DNA from: Moniliella sp. 'wahieum'
Taxonomy: Eukaryota; Basidiomycota; Moniliellomycetes; Moniliellales; Moniliellaceae
DNA: 64,000 nt
Reading direction: 5' to 3'
Assembly: GCA_003971905.1 (NCBI GenBank)
Contig: RSEE01000006.1
Coordinates: 1,054,001-1,118,000 of the forward strand
Positions within the stretch are counted from its first letter, which is position 1. Each line of letters starts with the position of its first letter. The notes under the pieces are model-generated. The model was given only the letters and a program-made list of their open reading frames with translations. It searched no databases and was not told the DNA's origin. Shown here in pieces: positions 51,149 to 63,937 of this stretch. Made by a program: the position numbers and the translations under genes.

Positions 51149-51841
51149 GCTCGTTCGTTCGTCCTCGCCCGCAGATGGTAGGGGTAGCTCGTGGCCAGGT
51201 CGACCGTTGCATCGCCCAACTTGCTTCGCCCGCCGCCAGCCTTCTGCCTTCCTATTCCGCCCGTGCCTGTTCCGCTCCGCCCCCGCCCACGTGACTCGGG
51301 TGCCAACGGGGGCCTTGCCCTTGCGTCTCCGCGTGGGGTTTTCAAATTTCAAGGCGAGTCCTGACCTGCGCATTACCCACTCGGGACCATGGCCACCCGC
51401 CTCTGCAGGCTTGGGGCAGGTGGCACCGCCTGGGCGGGCGAGGCTTTGGCCGTCTTCGGTCGTGCGCACCGCGTCCCTTCTCTACGTCGACCACGACTTA
51501 ACTCCACGTTCAGTTTCAGCTGGGACGCTCAACGTCCTGCCAGCGCGAGCCTAGCGCCTAGGAAGGGGGAGGCGAGCTACAGGGGGTTCAGGACACCGGA
51601 CCCGGGACAAGAACCAAGCTCATCAAGAACAAAAGTACATGTGGCGCGCAAGATCATGGGTCGAGAGATGGAGGGCGGCAGGGCAGGAGGGAGAGACGGA
51701 TCGATACGACAAAGCTGCAGTTTGTGGCTACACGACAGCGGGCAACCGGGGTTGGGGGGGGGGGGGGGCAAGGCAGCAGGATCCAGACAAGGGAAACGAG
51801 TGTGGGTGCGGGAGCAGAGCGTGGCAGAGCAGGGAAGGGTA
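51149..51841. other. spacer between MRP21 start and a low-complexity gene
   Basis: No gene is recognised. Long G runs occur near 51756-51768 and 51868-51878. It should hold the MRP21 promoter. Confidence 0.4.
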
Positions 51842-54800
51842 TCAAAAGACAGATGGCGGAGGAAAGGGGGGGGGGGTAAGGGCGTGGGTAGACATGGGGG
51901 TGCGAGGCACAGAAACTAGGATACCGACTGGCGGGGGAAGACGAACGCGTCCAGTTCCTGTTGCGCGGCGGTGCGGCGGCGTGTTGTGTAGGTGCCCCTG
52001 GTGCGGAGAGGAGTGGGAGTAGGAGCAAGGGGGGAGCGGGTTAGGATTGGAGTCAGGCACAGAGGTAGAGGAAAGGACGCGGGGCAAGACCGTGGAAGTC
52101 ATGGTCGTAGTAGAACTTTGGCTGGACAGGTCGGGGCCTTGAGACTGGGACTGGGATTGGGATTGGGATTGGGATTGGGATTGGGATTGGGATTGGGATT
52201 GGGATTGGGATTGGGATTGGGATTGGGATTGGGATTGGGACTGGGACTGGGGATCGGGAGGGGAGAGAGGAGCTGTGGTCTCGTCTGCTGCACCCTCACC
52301 CGGTCCCTCGTCCGCCTCGTTCCCCTCTGGCACCACATCCGGATGCTCTTCGATCCATTCATCCCCTTCCTCGGGGGTGAGGTGGCGCGAGGTTCGGTTG
52401 AGCCCCGAGCTAAGCCGCGGCTTGGACCGAGCGGAGCGGTTGGATCGGGTAGATGTGCGGCGCGCCAGGAAGGTGGCACCTCCTTTGCCAGATGCACTGG
52501 GCACTCTTCGAACGGAGCGGCTGGAGGACCGCGAAAGCGGGCGGACGGGGGCGGACTTGTCCCGAGATTGAGATACGGGAGCCGGCGTGTCGGAGGACAG
52601 GGTGGGCAAGGGAAGCGGTTCACTGACCGGACTGGAGAGGAAGTTGGGATGAAGGGTCTTGCGCTTGCTCCACAACTTGGCCAAACCATTCGGCTTGCCC
52701 TTGCCCTTACCTTTGCCCTTGCCCGTGCCCTTGCCGGTGGATGCAGCCTCTTGGTCCGGGGATGGGCTCAGAATGGCCGACTTGGCCCCCGCCGAGGTGG
52801 GAAGGGGAGGGACGGGGGATGGGAAATTTGCGGGGCTTTGGCTGTGTTGATTGCTGGGCTTGCTTTTGCTGCTTGGCCTGCTTGGCATCATGCGCGCGAA
52901 CCATACGATCGACCTTGTGGAGGTCCTTGAGCATCGCTGCCTCAGCTTTGAGCTTGGCCTTTTCCGCTTTGGCAGCCTGCTTGGACGCTTGCACGCCGCC
53001 CGACGTTCCGCCAAGCTCCGTCTGCGGGTGCGCAGCTTGCTCGTCGCCTGGGGCTTCTCTCTCGGTGCCCGCAGAGGCAGAGACGCGCATAGGCTCAGTC
53101 TGGCGCGAAGCCACCGCAGGCGACGAGACGACCGAAGTCGAACCACGCTCCTCTTCAACCACAGGCGCAGGGCAGGCAACCTCGGCGTCTGACGTGCCCG
53201 CCATGTTGTCGACTGAGCTCGAGTGGGAATTGGCCATCCAGGAAGCATGAGTTGTCCCCGATCCTGAACCCGAGCCTGACCCGAGCCTGATCCGGACCCC
53301 GACCCGGACCCAGAGGCAAAGCGAGAAGCAAGGGGGCGCGAGGAGGCCGGACGGGCGGAGCAGGCGGGTGGTCTGACGTCTCTGGGCTGGGCTGGGACAC
53401 GGGCGCGGTTGCCGCCCCAGGACAAGCAGCAACCATTTCGGGTGAGAGGGGAGATGAGACCGCGCGTGTTCGTGTTCTTCCCTTCGGGGCCGAGAGCGGG
53501 ATCTGGCGCGGCAGTGTCACCGGGGGCGGCCAGTCTGCCCCGGCTTCGGCATGGCCAGACTTGCGGAGTGGAAGAAGGATCCAATACTGCAGGTGGGGGG
53601 TCGCGCTGGCGCGGGGCAGGCGCAGTCGGGGTGCTGGCCCCCTCCCTCATTCAGCTCGTTGGACTCGGGACGTGGGGTTGCAGGCATCGTGTCGGCCGCA
53701 TGGAGGTAGGAGGGACAGGGTCGGGGGTAGGGAGGTGGGGCGGTTCATCTAATACGGGCACCGCGGCCGGGTGCTCCTTTTTCTTGCGCAAGCCCAGGCC
53801 AAAAAAGGAAACGTTGCACGGCGCTGTCTCTTCTCGGAGGAAGGTGAAGGGTGGGGTGGATTAGCAGCCGTAGGAGCTGGGGACAGGGGAGGGGCAGGGC
53901 CGGTAGGCACTGGAGCCTGGGACGGTGCCGAATTCAGCACGACAGCATGTTGGAGTTTGACCTGGGCCTTGCCTGCCGAAGCAAGAACGGCGCGTGCGGT
54001 GGTACTAAGACGAGAGGTGGGCGTCCCCGACGCGGTGGCTGGCATCTCGGGCGCTGATGAGCGGGTGTGGCATCGGGGCTCGGGCCCGGGTCGGTAGAGG
54101 GCACAGGGACTGGGGTAGAGCCAGCATGCAATGCTTCGCCCTCCATTCCTTCTTCTCGCCTTGCAGTATGATCTGGCCCGTGAGCCTGGTCAAGTGGATG
54201 ACAGCTCCGCAGGAGGGGACGCAGGAGCATCCGAGTGGCCCCCTGGCCCCGGAAAAGGAGAGGCTTGAGGAGTTGCCCATACTTCGGATTGCGAGCTGAA
54301 GGAGTATCGTTCCCCAGTGGGGGTAGGCGGTGCGATTGGTGCTGCTTGGGGGACCCGAAAGAGGAGGGGAGGAAAGGTGGCCTGTGTACACTGTGGGTTG
54401 GACGAGCGGCACTGTCCTCCATCCCCGGCGGAACGGCGGAAGGACGACATGTTCAACGTGTTGCTCGTCCGAGGAGGTTGCTGGCGAGAAGAGCGAATGG
54501 AGACATGGTCCACCTCTGCCCACTGGGCGAACAGGTCGGCGGGCTGAGGCTCGGCGGGCGGCATCCAGTCCTGGAGCCAGGAAGAGGAAGGGGCAGATTG
54601 CTCCGAGCCTGGCGAATCGAGTGGCCGATTGAATACCATGGAGCGGCGCTTGGATGGCGGGACAGTGACCTCGGCTGTGGTCGCCCCGCCTTCATCCAAG
54701 TCGGAGGTGACGGTCACGTCAGGGATGGAAAGTGGCTGCGGCGCTTGTGGGAGCGCACACAGCGTCCGTCGACGCTTGCAGCTGGGCGCGTGAAGAACAA

Positions 54801-55602
54801 TAGAGGCCTCGGCTGCCATTTCACAGGGCAAGCTGAGCTGCTGTACGCCGGCCACGACGGCGCACCAAGGATCCATTGATCGGGAGCTTGCATTCCATCG
54901 GGCAGAAGGCCATCCGGCGACCAGCGCATCGGCCAGCAAGGCAGCGCCATGCTCAGGCGGTACGGGATGGGACCGACCGCGCCCTGGGCCTGAGGCGGGA
55001 CGTAGGGCCAAGGCTCTTCAAACGCCGTAGGTGTCGTAGCCGTAATCGTCTTCGTCTTCCGTCGTCGTCTCGCTGCATCCTCCTCCTCTTGCGCGTCAAA
55101 CGGGTGGGGGGCGGCGGAGGATAGGTGGCGGAGGATAGGTCGGGCAGATGGGGCGAGTGGGTCAGGTCTTCCGACTCGGCAGGCTCCTGGCCGTTGAGAC
55201 TGTCGGGAGGAGAGACAGTGGCGGTGGTGGAGTCGCTGTATCGCGAGAGCCGGCGAGGTCTGGGCGACTGGGAAGCGGCCCGGGGGCGGGGCGGGGTGGG
55301 CAGCAGAGACAGCCGCCATTGCGGACGCACCAGGGGGCGGAGGCAAAAGAAGGTGGGGGAGAAGGGCGACGGGCGGGGGAGGGGGGGAGGGGGGGTGGTG
55401 GTGGCGAGGATGGAGGAGGTGGTGGTGCGGGTGCGGCGGGGTAAGCAGCAGCTGGCACGCCGAACACTCCAGCTACGCCCAGGGCCCCAGGGCGCACCTG
55501 CGCCGACACAGGCGCTGCGCCGGGCAGCACGCCAGCCACATGCGGGCAGCGCGGAGGCGGTGTGGGCGCACACTGGGGGCTGCGGGGGCACTGGCCGATC
55601 AT
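51842..55602 (-). CDS. large low-complexity Ser/Pro/Gln-rich protein, unidentified
   Basis: Protein-like sequence is found on the minus strand almost continuously, but in changing frames. It starts with a Pro/Ala-rich stretch from 55602. Next come SRYSDSTTATVSPPDSLNGQ near 55240, EPWPYVPPQAQGAVGPIPYR near 55010 and ARWNASSRSMDPWCAVVAGV near 54880. SDLDEGGATTAEVTVPPSKR near 54700 and LQDWMPPAEPQPADLFAQWA near 54570 follow. Next are EMPATASGTPTSRLSTTARA near 54045, a Lys/Ala-rich coiled-coil-like segment KQAAKAEKAKLKAEAAMLKD near 52950 and GKGKGKGKGKG near 52720. Near the end are an Arg/Ser-rich part (SKPRLSSGLNRTSRHLTPEE near 52400) and the Gln-Ser repeat. This could be one gene of about 1200 residues or two. 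No catalytic domain is visible; a scaffold or regulatory role is only a guess. Confidence 0.5.
52143..52251. repeat. hexanucleotide (GGGATT)n array coding Gln-Ser
   Basis: About 18 near-perfect copies of a six-base unit (GGGATT, with GGGACT at both ends). The minus strand reads alternating Gln and Ser in the protein at 51842-55602. It is one base different from the TTAGGG telomere unit but is clearly coding-phased. Confidence 0.92.
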
Positions 55603-56096
55603 CGATCACATCCCGGGGTGCTGCTGCCGCAGAGTCGTCGTCGTCTGGCGCCAGCACTGGCGCCCAGCGTGTGGCGCACTGCGTTCTATCCTCAACGCGT
55701 GCGTCAATTGAACATTCAACCACTGCATGCTCCGCTCCGGACAGCCCCACGCACCACGCCGCCCTGGGCCGCACAACCCTAGTGCTCCAACCAGGCGGTG
55801 GGGGTGCGGATCCGCTCGCATGGCACACGAGCAGCAACCACCCCAGCTCACTCAGCTCAGTCAGCCCGTCCATCCAGTAGTCGCCCCTCGACACCCACCA
55901 CCATAGGCAGATGTCGACGCCCAACACCACACCCATCGTGTCTACACGCTCCGCGGGCTAAATTCAGAGGCCTAAGCTGTGTATGCTTCATATGCAGCCC
56001 AAGAGGATGAACAGGGCAGGGAGAAACAGTAACATGGCGTGCGAAAGGAAAGGAAGGGATGGAATAGGGGGCCAAATTGGCCACGCGCAGACTGGC
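55603..56096. other. spacer between EF-3 3' end and the low-complexity gene
   Basis: No gene is recognised. Contains CAATTGAACATTCAACC near 55704-55720. It should hold the EF-3 terminator and the promoter of the gene at 55602. Confidence 0.4.
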
Positions 56097-59000
56097 TTAG
56101 AGGTCGTCCAGCTCGTCGGCCGAGTCGTACGTGCCAGCCTTCTTCTTGGCCAGACGGTCCTTCTTGGTCTTGCGCGCCTCCTTGGAGCTGAGCGCCTTCT
56201 TCTTCTTGACCACCTCAATCTTGTTGCCCATCGCATCAAACTTCTCCTCCTCCTCGTCCTTCTTCTTGTCGATCCGCGGGCCCGAGCCCTGGCCCTCGAC
56301 CCAGTTGTGGCCCGACGCACGCAGCGCAGCACACCGCCGTCCATCGCCCAGACCTCCGAGCACACCCCCTCCGACACCTCGATCGAGTGGGTGATCAGGC
56401 ACACACCACCGTCGAATACCTTGAGCGCGTTAATGAGCGCAGCAAGCGACTCACGGTCCAAGAAGTTGGAAGGCTCATCCAGAATGATAATGTGAGGACG
56501 ACGCCAGGTAGCCCGCCAGGACCACCTTGACCTTTTGGCCACCGGACAGACCGCGCATCGTGTTGTGCGACGTAAACTCGCGCTCCAGACCAAAGTCCTC
56601 AAAGTGCTGTCAATCTCCTTGCGGACCAGCGGGCGGTTCATACCGAGGCGCTGCGCCTCCTTCGAGTCAAACTCGAGCACCTTCTTCTCAACCCACCACG
56701 CTTGATCACTCGTCACGCGGAATCCACACATTGTCGGCCGATGACATGTTCTTGAACACCTCGTATTGGAACGAGTTCTTCAACTTCTTACGACCGACAA
56801 TCGACTCAATCAGGCGCTTGACACCCTCAACAATGTACACCTCACCCTGCTTCTGCATCTTCTTCTCCTCCTCCGAGAGCTCCTTGGACGAGTTCTTGAG
56901 GAACTCTTCCAGGTCCTCACCGGTCTGGTACCGCCACCGCATGCATGTACTCCAGAGGCGTCTTGTCCAGGTGCTGGTCATATGGTGAAGGCGTGTTGGG
57001 CAACATAGCCAATGACCAAGTTGGGGTTCTCACACCTCACCCGTCGCAGCCTCCGTGTCACCACCATGAGCTTGACCAGCGTCGACTTGCCCGAACCGTT
57101 GGGGCCGAGAATAGCCACCCGGACGAGAGCGAGACCTGCATTGAGATACCGAGCAGCTGGGGCTTGGGCGTGCCGGGGTACTGGAACGTCACGTCACGCA
57201 TCTTGAGCAGACTTTTCCTTCGTCTTGACACCGTCCAGCAGCGGGGGCTCGGGGAACTTGAACGAGTAGTCCTCGCCCGAGTTGATCTCGACGTACGACC
57301 GCGCCTCGGGGACACGCTTGACAAACGCGTCGAGGTTGCCGGGATAGCGCTTGATCTTGAAGCGGTTGAGATGGAGAATGTCCGTGGTGACATTGTTGAG
57401 GAACTTGGAGTCGTGCGAGACAATGATCGAGGTGGTCTGGGTGAGGCTGTTGAGGTAGTCGGTGATCCACTTGACGTTGACCACGTCCAAGTGGTTCGTC
57501 GGCTCGTCGAGCAGCAGAATGTCAGCCTTGAAGAGGATAGCACGCGCCAGCGCCAGCTTCATCTTCCAACCACCCGACAAACCGGCCACAGGCGAGTCCT
57601 GGCGCTCCTGGTCAAAGCCCATCTCGTTGAGCGTCTTGGACGCCTCCTCCTTGGTGATCTGTAGGCGCTGGTCGGCAACAATGAAATCGACCACCGAGAT
57701 GGTACCCTCGGAACCGTCAAGGTCGTGCTCGACGTACCACGTCTTGACCTCCTCGGGCGAGGGGAAGCCCTCCACCTGGCCGTTCTGGATGGCGCGCATC
57801 AGCGTCGACTTTCCGGAACCGTTGCGGCCCAGCAGACCGTAGCGGTGGCCGCGCTTCAGACGAGGGTGGCCGTGTTGAGCAGAATCTTGGCACCGTAGGC
57901 AAGCGAGAACTGGCAGTTCAAAGGTCGACACCCTCCTCCTCATCGTCAAAGACCTCAACCTCGCCGCCGAACGACTTGGCGAGAGCCTTGAGGAGCGACA
58001 TGATAATCTCGTGCGACGTCGTCTTGGTAGCCTTCTTGTCGAGTTGGATGTACGAGTGAGGGCTGCCTCCCATCGGACGGCTCAAACTCACGTGCATTGG
58101 TCAGGTTGGCCGTGAGGGTGGCAACGTAGGCAATCAGTGCCTTGTCCGAGTCGAGCTTCTTCTCGGCAAACTGCTCCGTGACCAACTTGAGCACGGTCGG
58201 GAAGTCCACATCCTCCAGCGGCTTGATGTCCGAGCCGTCGCCCGAAACGTGGCCAATGTCACGCAACGTCTTGATGGCGCGCTGCACGACGGAGCGAGCC
58301 TCGGGGTCAGCCATCGTCGACTCGACCTTAATCAAGCCGGGGAGAAGTTGGGCAAGAAGGGGCGGACGTACGCTCGTTGTCGACGAGCTTGGCCATGTTG
58401 TCAATGATCACGGCCACCTTACGCTTGATGGGCGTAGGGCGCTCGTTCAACCCACGCTGGAAGAGGCGCCATGAGAGCAAGCGTGGGCGAGTCGACCTCC
58501 TGGACAAAGGTGGTGGCCGAAAGCACGCCAATGGTCTTTGGCACCTCCTCGACGGGGAAGATGAGCGACTTGATCAAGCAGGGATGAAACGCTCAATGTC
58601 CTTGTTGGAGATGAGCGAGCAAAGGTCCGTCAGCGCAGCGCGCGACGCCTTCTGCACGTCGGGCTTGGTGTCCCAAATGACCTCCGACATGACGGGGATA
58701 ATGTCGGGCATGGCGGCAGCAATGCGGTCCGGGCTCGACTTGACGAGCTGAAGGAGGACCTTGACGAGACCCGTCTTGACTTGCCACTTGCCAGCGGTGC
58801 GGATCTGGTCGAGAGACGTTCAGAGCCTGAGGAACGGCCCAGGAGCTGTGGACGGAGGAGAAGGCGATGAGGGCGTTGGTGGCCGCCTCGCGGACGGCCT
58901 TGTCCTTGTCGCCCATAGCGTCCACCAGCGCACGGTAGGTCGCCGGGAACATGTACACCTCCGCGTCCTTGCCTGCGCCATCGTCGCAGATGGCCTTGAC

Positions 59001-59222
59001 GAGAGCAGCGGCACCAGCACGCTTGGCCGCGTCCTTCTTGTCGGCCAGGCCCTTCTGGACCAGGTCAGGGAGACCAGCCAGCGCCTTGGGGCCCTCGGCC
59101 TTGGCGGCAGCGACGAGCGCCTGCACAGCAGACGAGTCGGAAAAGCGCCTCGTTGACGGACGATGATGGTCTGGGCAGAGGAGGTCAGCGCGGGAGGCGA
59201 AGGAGGGGCTGGGGGCATGCAC
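56097..59222 (-). CDS. YEF3: translation elongation factor 3 (ABC-F ATPase)
   Basis: Fungal-specific ribosome-bound ATPase that helps release E-site tRNA; essential in yeast. An N-terminal HEAT-repeat region is visible from about 59130 ([20 protein letters not shown]) through [11 protein letters not shown] and [20 protein letters not shown] to the second HEAT part near 58200. ABC1 has Walker [17 protein letters not shown] near 57840, signature [15 protein letters not shown] and Walker [23 protein letters not shown]2 has [15 protein letters not shown] near 57100, then [11 protein letters not shown] near 56550 and [20 protein letters not shown]. The C-terminal tail is Lys-rich and ends DSADELDDL. 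Length (about 1040 residues) fits. At least eight one-base frame changes (for example near 58805, 58570, 57950, 57170) interrupt it. The first exon is unresolved: an intron with GTACGT donor near 59226 joins an upstream segment (VAATVALPATTAAPSVGAV) whose ATG I could not place. Confidence 0.94.
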
Positions 59223-60761
59223 GTACAGACGGTACGAACGGCTCCAACTGACGGAGCAGCGGTGGTGGCGGGAAGAGCAACGGTGGCAGCGACGCGGACA
59301 CTTTTATTCGTAACCTGCCGCAGCGGGGGGCAGACACTTGCGCGGTGCAGGGAGGGAAAAAAACCTCGGCGCCACCACACACTCGCCCCGTGCCGCCCCA
59401 CTTTCCACGGCCAATGTTCAATGTTCAGCCTGCAACATTTCACTTTCACGGCCCGCTTCGCCCGCCGCCGGCTTCCGCCCCAGCCGCCGGGACAGTGGGG
59501 CGCAGGCGCAGGCAAGGGCAGCCTCGTTTCGAGCATACTAGGGTGGCCTTAGATGGCCCTGTCGGCCGCAAGCTTGCACCGATCGCTGCCCCCCATCCAT
59601 CTCTGCCACCCGCACGTCCCTCCTCACGCTGGACCCATAGTTAGTGGCTGGATTGAACAGAAGCAGTAACCCTCCCAAGGTGGGCCTTATCCTGAGCAGC
59701 TGGGAAACGCACCCTGTTGTGCTTGTTGAAGTGGGAGCATCATGCAGTCAGGGTGCAAGAAAACTTGTTTCCACACCGCAACCATCCCCCGCGCCACGTG
59801 CAGCGTTGCGTCGTCCTTAACTGAGATGCGCCATACTCAGTCGCCAGCCGTAGACGACGAGAATGTCCCCCACATCGTCCTCGTCCCGGACCTCTCACCG
59901 GGAACCCAGCCCGGGTGTCTGGGTCACAGGGCAGCTTCGACCGTGGTGGAAACGTCATCGCTGTATCGACCACTACATTCAACAGATAGTCGGCCTTATC
60001 CTGGCACTCCGGTGGCCACCCTATTATACTCCCCCTTTACAGCTGCTTGCAGGACAAACCATGCGTCAAACCTGTAGATGACACCATGGCAAAGAGGTGC
60101 TAGCCTCACATGCCTTCGCCTCAACCACGGAAGCAAGGGACACAGGTGCAGTGAAAGTGGAGTTACTAGAGTTGGGTTAAGGCACGGGGGCTTCGCTGGA
60201 TTGACAGCATTACGTACCGCGAGAGCGGCGAAAGGCATGCTTGACATGGTGGGTTGGTACGGATGCAGAAAAGTACGAAGGCATCACAAACGATGGCAAA
60301 TATAAGCGCAGGCTTCGTGTGTGCAATCATTGATTCCTTGGTATCTATTATTGAAGCGAAGATGGAGACCATTGCAGCAATGACTTCGAGATGGCGTGCA
60401 CGGCTCGTACCCGCAGCTACGGCAACTTTGCACTTCGGGAGAAATTACGAGAGAGCGCACTCGAGCAACGAGCGCATCTCCACATCATGAGACGTTCATC
60501 CGTGTGTATATAATCCTCTACTATAGGCGCACTCATCGGTAACCGATTCGGACCCGAGTGACATGTGGTGCCAGAAACTCCTGACCTACTGTGAGGTTGC
60601 CATTGGGGCCTCTTTAGGAGGTGCACAAGCTGAAGGAAACGCCGCAGGTGAGCGAAGCGTCCCCTTTTGACGCTGTCTTTAAACTTTGTAGACGGCATGC
60701 TCTGGGGAAATAGGGGAAGCAACAGGCTGTGGGATGTAGTTGTGTGGCCCAATCAAAAAAG

Positions 60762-60858
60762 GGGTCCGCCCGGGATCGAACCGAGGACCACCTCTACGAG
60801 TCTTTCCTCCTAAAGAGGAACACCCTAAAGAGGCATGATACCACTACACCACGAACCC
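60762..60858 (-). tRNA. tRNA-Pro(AGG) with an intron of about 25 nt
   Basis: On the minus strand GGGTTCG pairs with CGGACCC over seven bases. The D arm carries TGTAGTGGTATCA, the anticodon stem CCTCT pairs with AGAGG and the T arm is CTCGGTTCGATCCCGGG. The loop TTAGGG gives anticodon AGG. About 25 extra bases after position 37 (starting TGTTCCTCTTTAGG) form the intron, which contains a second CTCTTTAGG copy. D-arm and anticodon-loop sequence agree with fungal tRNA-Pro. Confidence 0.88.
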
Positions 60859-61809
60859 TCGATGCTGAAAGGTAGAGTCATTCTACATCAGAAGGGTGCC
60901 CACAAAACAGACCCTTCTGTACAGCTCCCAATGGTCCTGAAAATGATACACTGGATCTTGTTCCAATGCAGACATACGACCCTTGGAAGAACTCCAGGGG
61001 GGTTATCGGTATCGATTATCGATTTCTCGCTCTACTCAACGAGCCCAAGAGCGCTTGGGTCTGCTTTTGTTGGGCTCATCGATACTCACTTGCATATGCA
61101 CGCAGTACTCACTAGCTCACTTACAGCTTGCACTCACAACACATTAGACATCAGATCTCAGACATCAGATCTCAGATCTCAGATCTCAGACCGAGATCTC
61201 AGTCTCAGATGAATATACCCCTTTTTGCCTCCTGTGTCTTCAAGCTCCAATCGTCACATATGGACGTTTCAGGCCTATCAGGCCCAGGCCGGTCGGGTCC
61301 ATATCGCGTACCTTGTGCTTCAAGTCAAGCTTCAAACTTCAAGGTTCAAGGTTCAAGGTTCAAGGTTCAAAACGATATGCACGTTATGCAGTTACTATAG
61401 TTGCTAGGTTTGGCGTTCCTGCGGTTTTCAGAGACCCCATGAGGAGGGCCGCACGTTACGCGTTATGCGTCCCCCTGTCGGACGTTCCGCACCCGACTCA
61501 TGCATCCTGGCGGAGAGCAAAAGGGGTGAGCCGGTGAGGCCTGAGACCGGTGAGGTGCGTTGGAGAGCGTGTGCCCAGCCTCGCTCGCACCGGCACCAAG
61601 CAAAGGGCCACCCAAGGCCACGCACCCAAACAGGCCGGAGGGGGTTGAACACGTTGAACACGTTGAACGGTGAACGTTCGCTGATCGAGTGTGGAGATGG
61701 ATGGATTGATCGATCGCAGTCATCGCAGTCGCACCCCACACAGCCTTGGCCTATCGCAGAACAATAGGGGGCAATCGCACTGACCGTCCCTTGTTGCACG
61801 AGTCACGCG

Positions 61810-61827
61810 CCCCCCCCCCCCCCCCCC
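61810..61827. repeat. poly-C run of 18
   Basis: An uninterrupted run of 18 C in a spacer. Its true length is uncertain given the homopolymer errors elsewhere in this sequence. Confidence 0.8.
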
Positions 61828-62708
61828 TGTTTATTGGCATCTCCTAGAGCAGCCTGCCGCTCGCCCTTCCCCTCTTCTCCTCCTCCACACCGACAGAGAT
61901 GCTCAACCTCCGGACCAAGACGGCGACACTGGGCTCCGGCTGAGCTGAGCGTCATCGTCAGGCTGAGCGCTGACTAGCTGGCTCCAAACAAATCGGCCTT
62001 GCTGTATGTACTGACGTTTACCGGAGTACTGACTCCGTCCTCCGTCCCAGTGTGGAAGACGATCATTAATTCAGGCATCATGCATCATGCATCATGCATC
62101 ACTAGTCACTGATTGTTGAGCGTTAAACGTTAAGTACGTTATAAGCATTGCGGATCACCGATGGTATCGTCGCTCATGCATCGTCAGGGCTTGAGGCGTC
62201 CGTTTGGGCTGCTCGTGGCGTCTGATATACATACCCCCGGCCTATCGCAACACCAGACCAGTGCCTCTCTGTGTGAGATCACTCGCAAACGTGCATACCT
62301 CGATAGTCGATAACCGCATCGCCAGAGTAATCCACCGTTCCTGGCACACCAGAATTCTTCGGGCAGCCCACCACCATCTGTCCCCCCTCCACGGCCATCG
62401 ACCAGCCATCTATCGATCCTCTGTTGGCCGCCGAGCCCCGCGCCCCACCACACCCCCCTGTTGTGGCTGTCTTATCCTCCGAAGTTCTCGCTGAGGCTGT
62501 GGGTGCACCCACCATCATCATATTGTTCTGCAGTATTACAAGTACCCGGCGTGTCACCTCAGCTCAGCACTCTGCCATGTCTCGTGCGTATCCCCAGCTC
62601 CCAGCCCAACAGAGCTACCACCTCACTCCACCTGCTTACCATCTTGTTGTGTCTCTTCCGCCTGCCCTGCCATCGCCCTTCCCTGGTTGATTCGCCATCA
62701 CCGCCATC

Positions 62709-63937
62709 ATGCTCTCCCTCACCCACCTGCTCTTGCATCAACCCACAGGCGCGCAGCTGGCCCATCCAGCCCCCTTCTCGTCTGCCCCCCGTGCCTGTTT
62801 CCGCCCCAGCTTTCATACCTACTCTGCCTCGTCCGACCTCAACAGCGCCGCACTTGACAGCGTTGCCCTCGACAACCTCTGGAGCGATGGCGACGAAGAT
62901 GAGGACGACGATGATGACGACTGGCTCCCTTCTCCGGCATCCACCTTACCCTCCGTGTCCTCTCACAGGCCTTACCGCCTCGACAATGGCTCCATCCGCC
63001 ACCTTCCCATCCCACTTGAACAGGATGCCCGCGTCCTCCTCGGCCAACCAATCTTCCTCCCCGATAAGGATGGATTGATCAAGCGACGCATTGTGGTTGG
63101 CCTCGCCGACTCGGATGCGGAAGAAGAGAGAGAAGCGGGTACGAAGCCTTGCCCAAAGCCACCCAATCCCTTGCACTGTACTGACCTTACTTTTCTGTAT
63201 CCAGAACTGTCGAGCGACGACGGTGAGTCAATCAACAAGAGTCCTGTTCCTGTGTATACGCACCAACGCCGACTCCATACCCTCGATGCTCTCTTTGTGC
63301 AGACCAACCAGACTACAGATGAGTCGACGTGGTGCGCCAGCGCACCGCGAAACGAGGATCAGCTCTTTTCCCTTGCTGTGCCGGTCTTCAATATGACCAG
63401 TCTCACCGAGTCGGATTTGGCGGATGGGATCCGCACCCAGCTGGAGCAAGACCAGCTGGAAGATGGCGAAGAGGAAAAGACGTTTGTCTACATCCAAGCC
63501 CGCAGTCCACGTCCTGTCGCCGGGAATGTGGACAGTGCTTCCGTTGCCGGCGGCTGGCCTCCGACCTTGCGCCACCACATGATCCAGTCCATCATGGGCT
63601 TCGTGAACGACTTCCCCAGCCCGAATCGGCCAACTTGGCCATCATCATCGATCCCGATACGCCGAGGGATGGGTTTGTAACTCTTCTCTACCTGTGCTCG
63701 GACGACGATCCTCACGTGGCCGAAGAAAGCGGGCGTCTAGCCAGCTTGGGCATTACCGAGGGCCTCGACGCGTTTGTACGAGAAGGGGTGCGGGTCAAGG
63801 CGGACGAGGCATGGGTAGCAATCAGTACGGCGGGTTTCAATGGCACGATGGACGAGGCTGTGGAGCCACATGCGCAGCAACTGGCTCCTTGGGCGTCTCC
63901 CTTTGGAGTACAGGATGTGCACCAGCACCTGCCTTAA
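62709..63937 (+). CDS. unidentified acidic protein, about 400 residues
   Basis: ATG at 62709 gives MLSLTHLLLHQPTGAQLAHP, a possible mitochondrial or membrane leader, then a strongly acidic stretch (GDEDEDDDDDDWLPSP). Ordinary sequence follows (RPYRLDNGSIRHLPIPLEQD, LGQPIFLPDKDGLIKRRIVV). An in-frame 66-nt intron with GTACGA donor and CAG acceptor is likely at 63139-63204. Later segments include EDQLFSLAVPVFNMTSLTES and TLRHHMIQSIMGFVNDFPSP. The frame then changes near 63620 to a stretch giving LAIIIDPDTPRDGFVTLLYL, AWVAISTAGFNGTMDEAVEP and a stop at 63937. The last part resembles a small alpha/beta domain. I recognise no family. A second possible start in another frame lies at 62578 (MSRAYPQLPAQQ). 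Confidence 0.6.

Larger units (their letters stand above)
59223..62708. other. spacer of about 3.4 kb, with tRNA-Pro
   Basis: The left end should hold the EF-3 promoter and first exon. Otherwise no protein gene is recognised. AGATCTCAGATCTCAG-type repeats lie at about 61146-61210 and TTCAAGGTTCAAGG at about 61335-61370. GTTGAACACGTTGAACACG lies near 61648, 18 C in a row at 61810-61827, and ATCATGCATCATGCATC at about 62077-62100. A CACGTG is at 59795. Confidence 0.45.

Noticed and set aside
52143-52251. GGGATT array as a telomere repeat
   Set aside because: The unit differs from TTAGGG and lies in frame inside a protein-like region as Gln-Ser, with coding sequence on both sides.
56097-59222. 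EF-3 as a pseudogene because of many frameshifts
   Set aside because: All ATPase motifs and the C-terminal tail are conserved across the breaks, and the same type of break is seen in other housekeeping genes.
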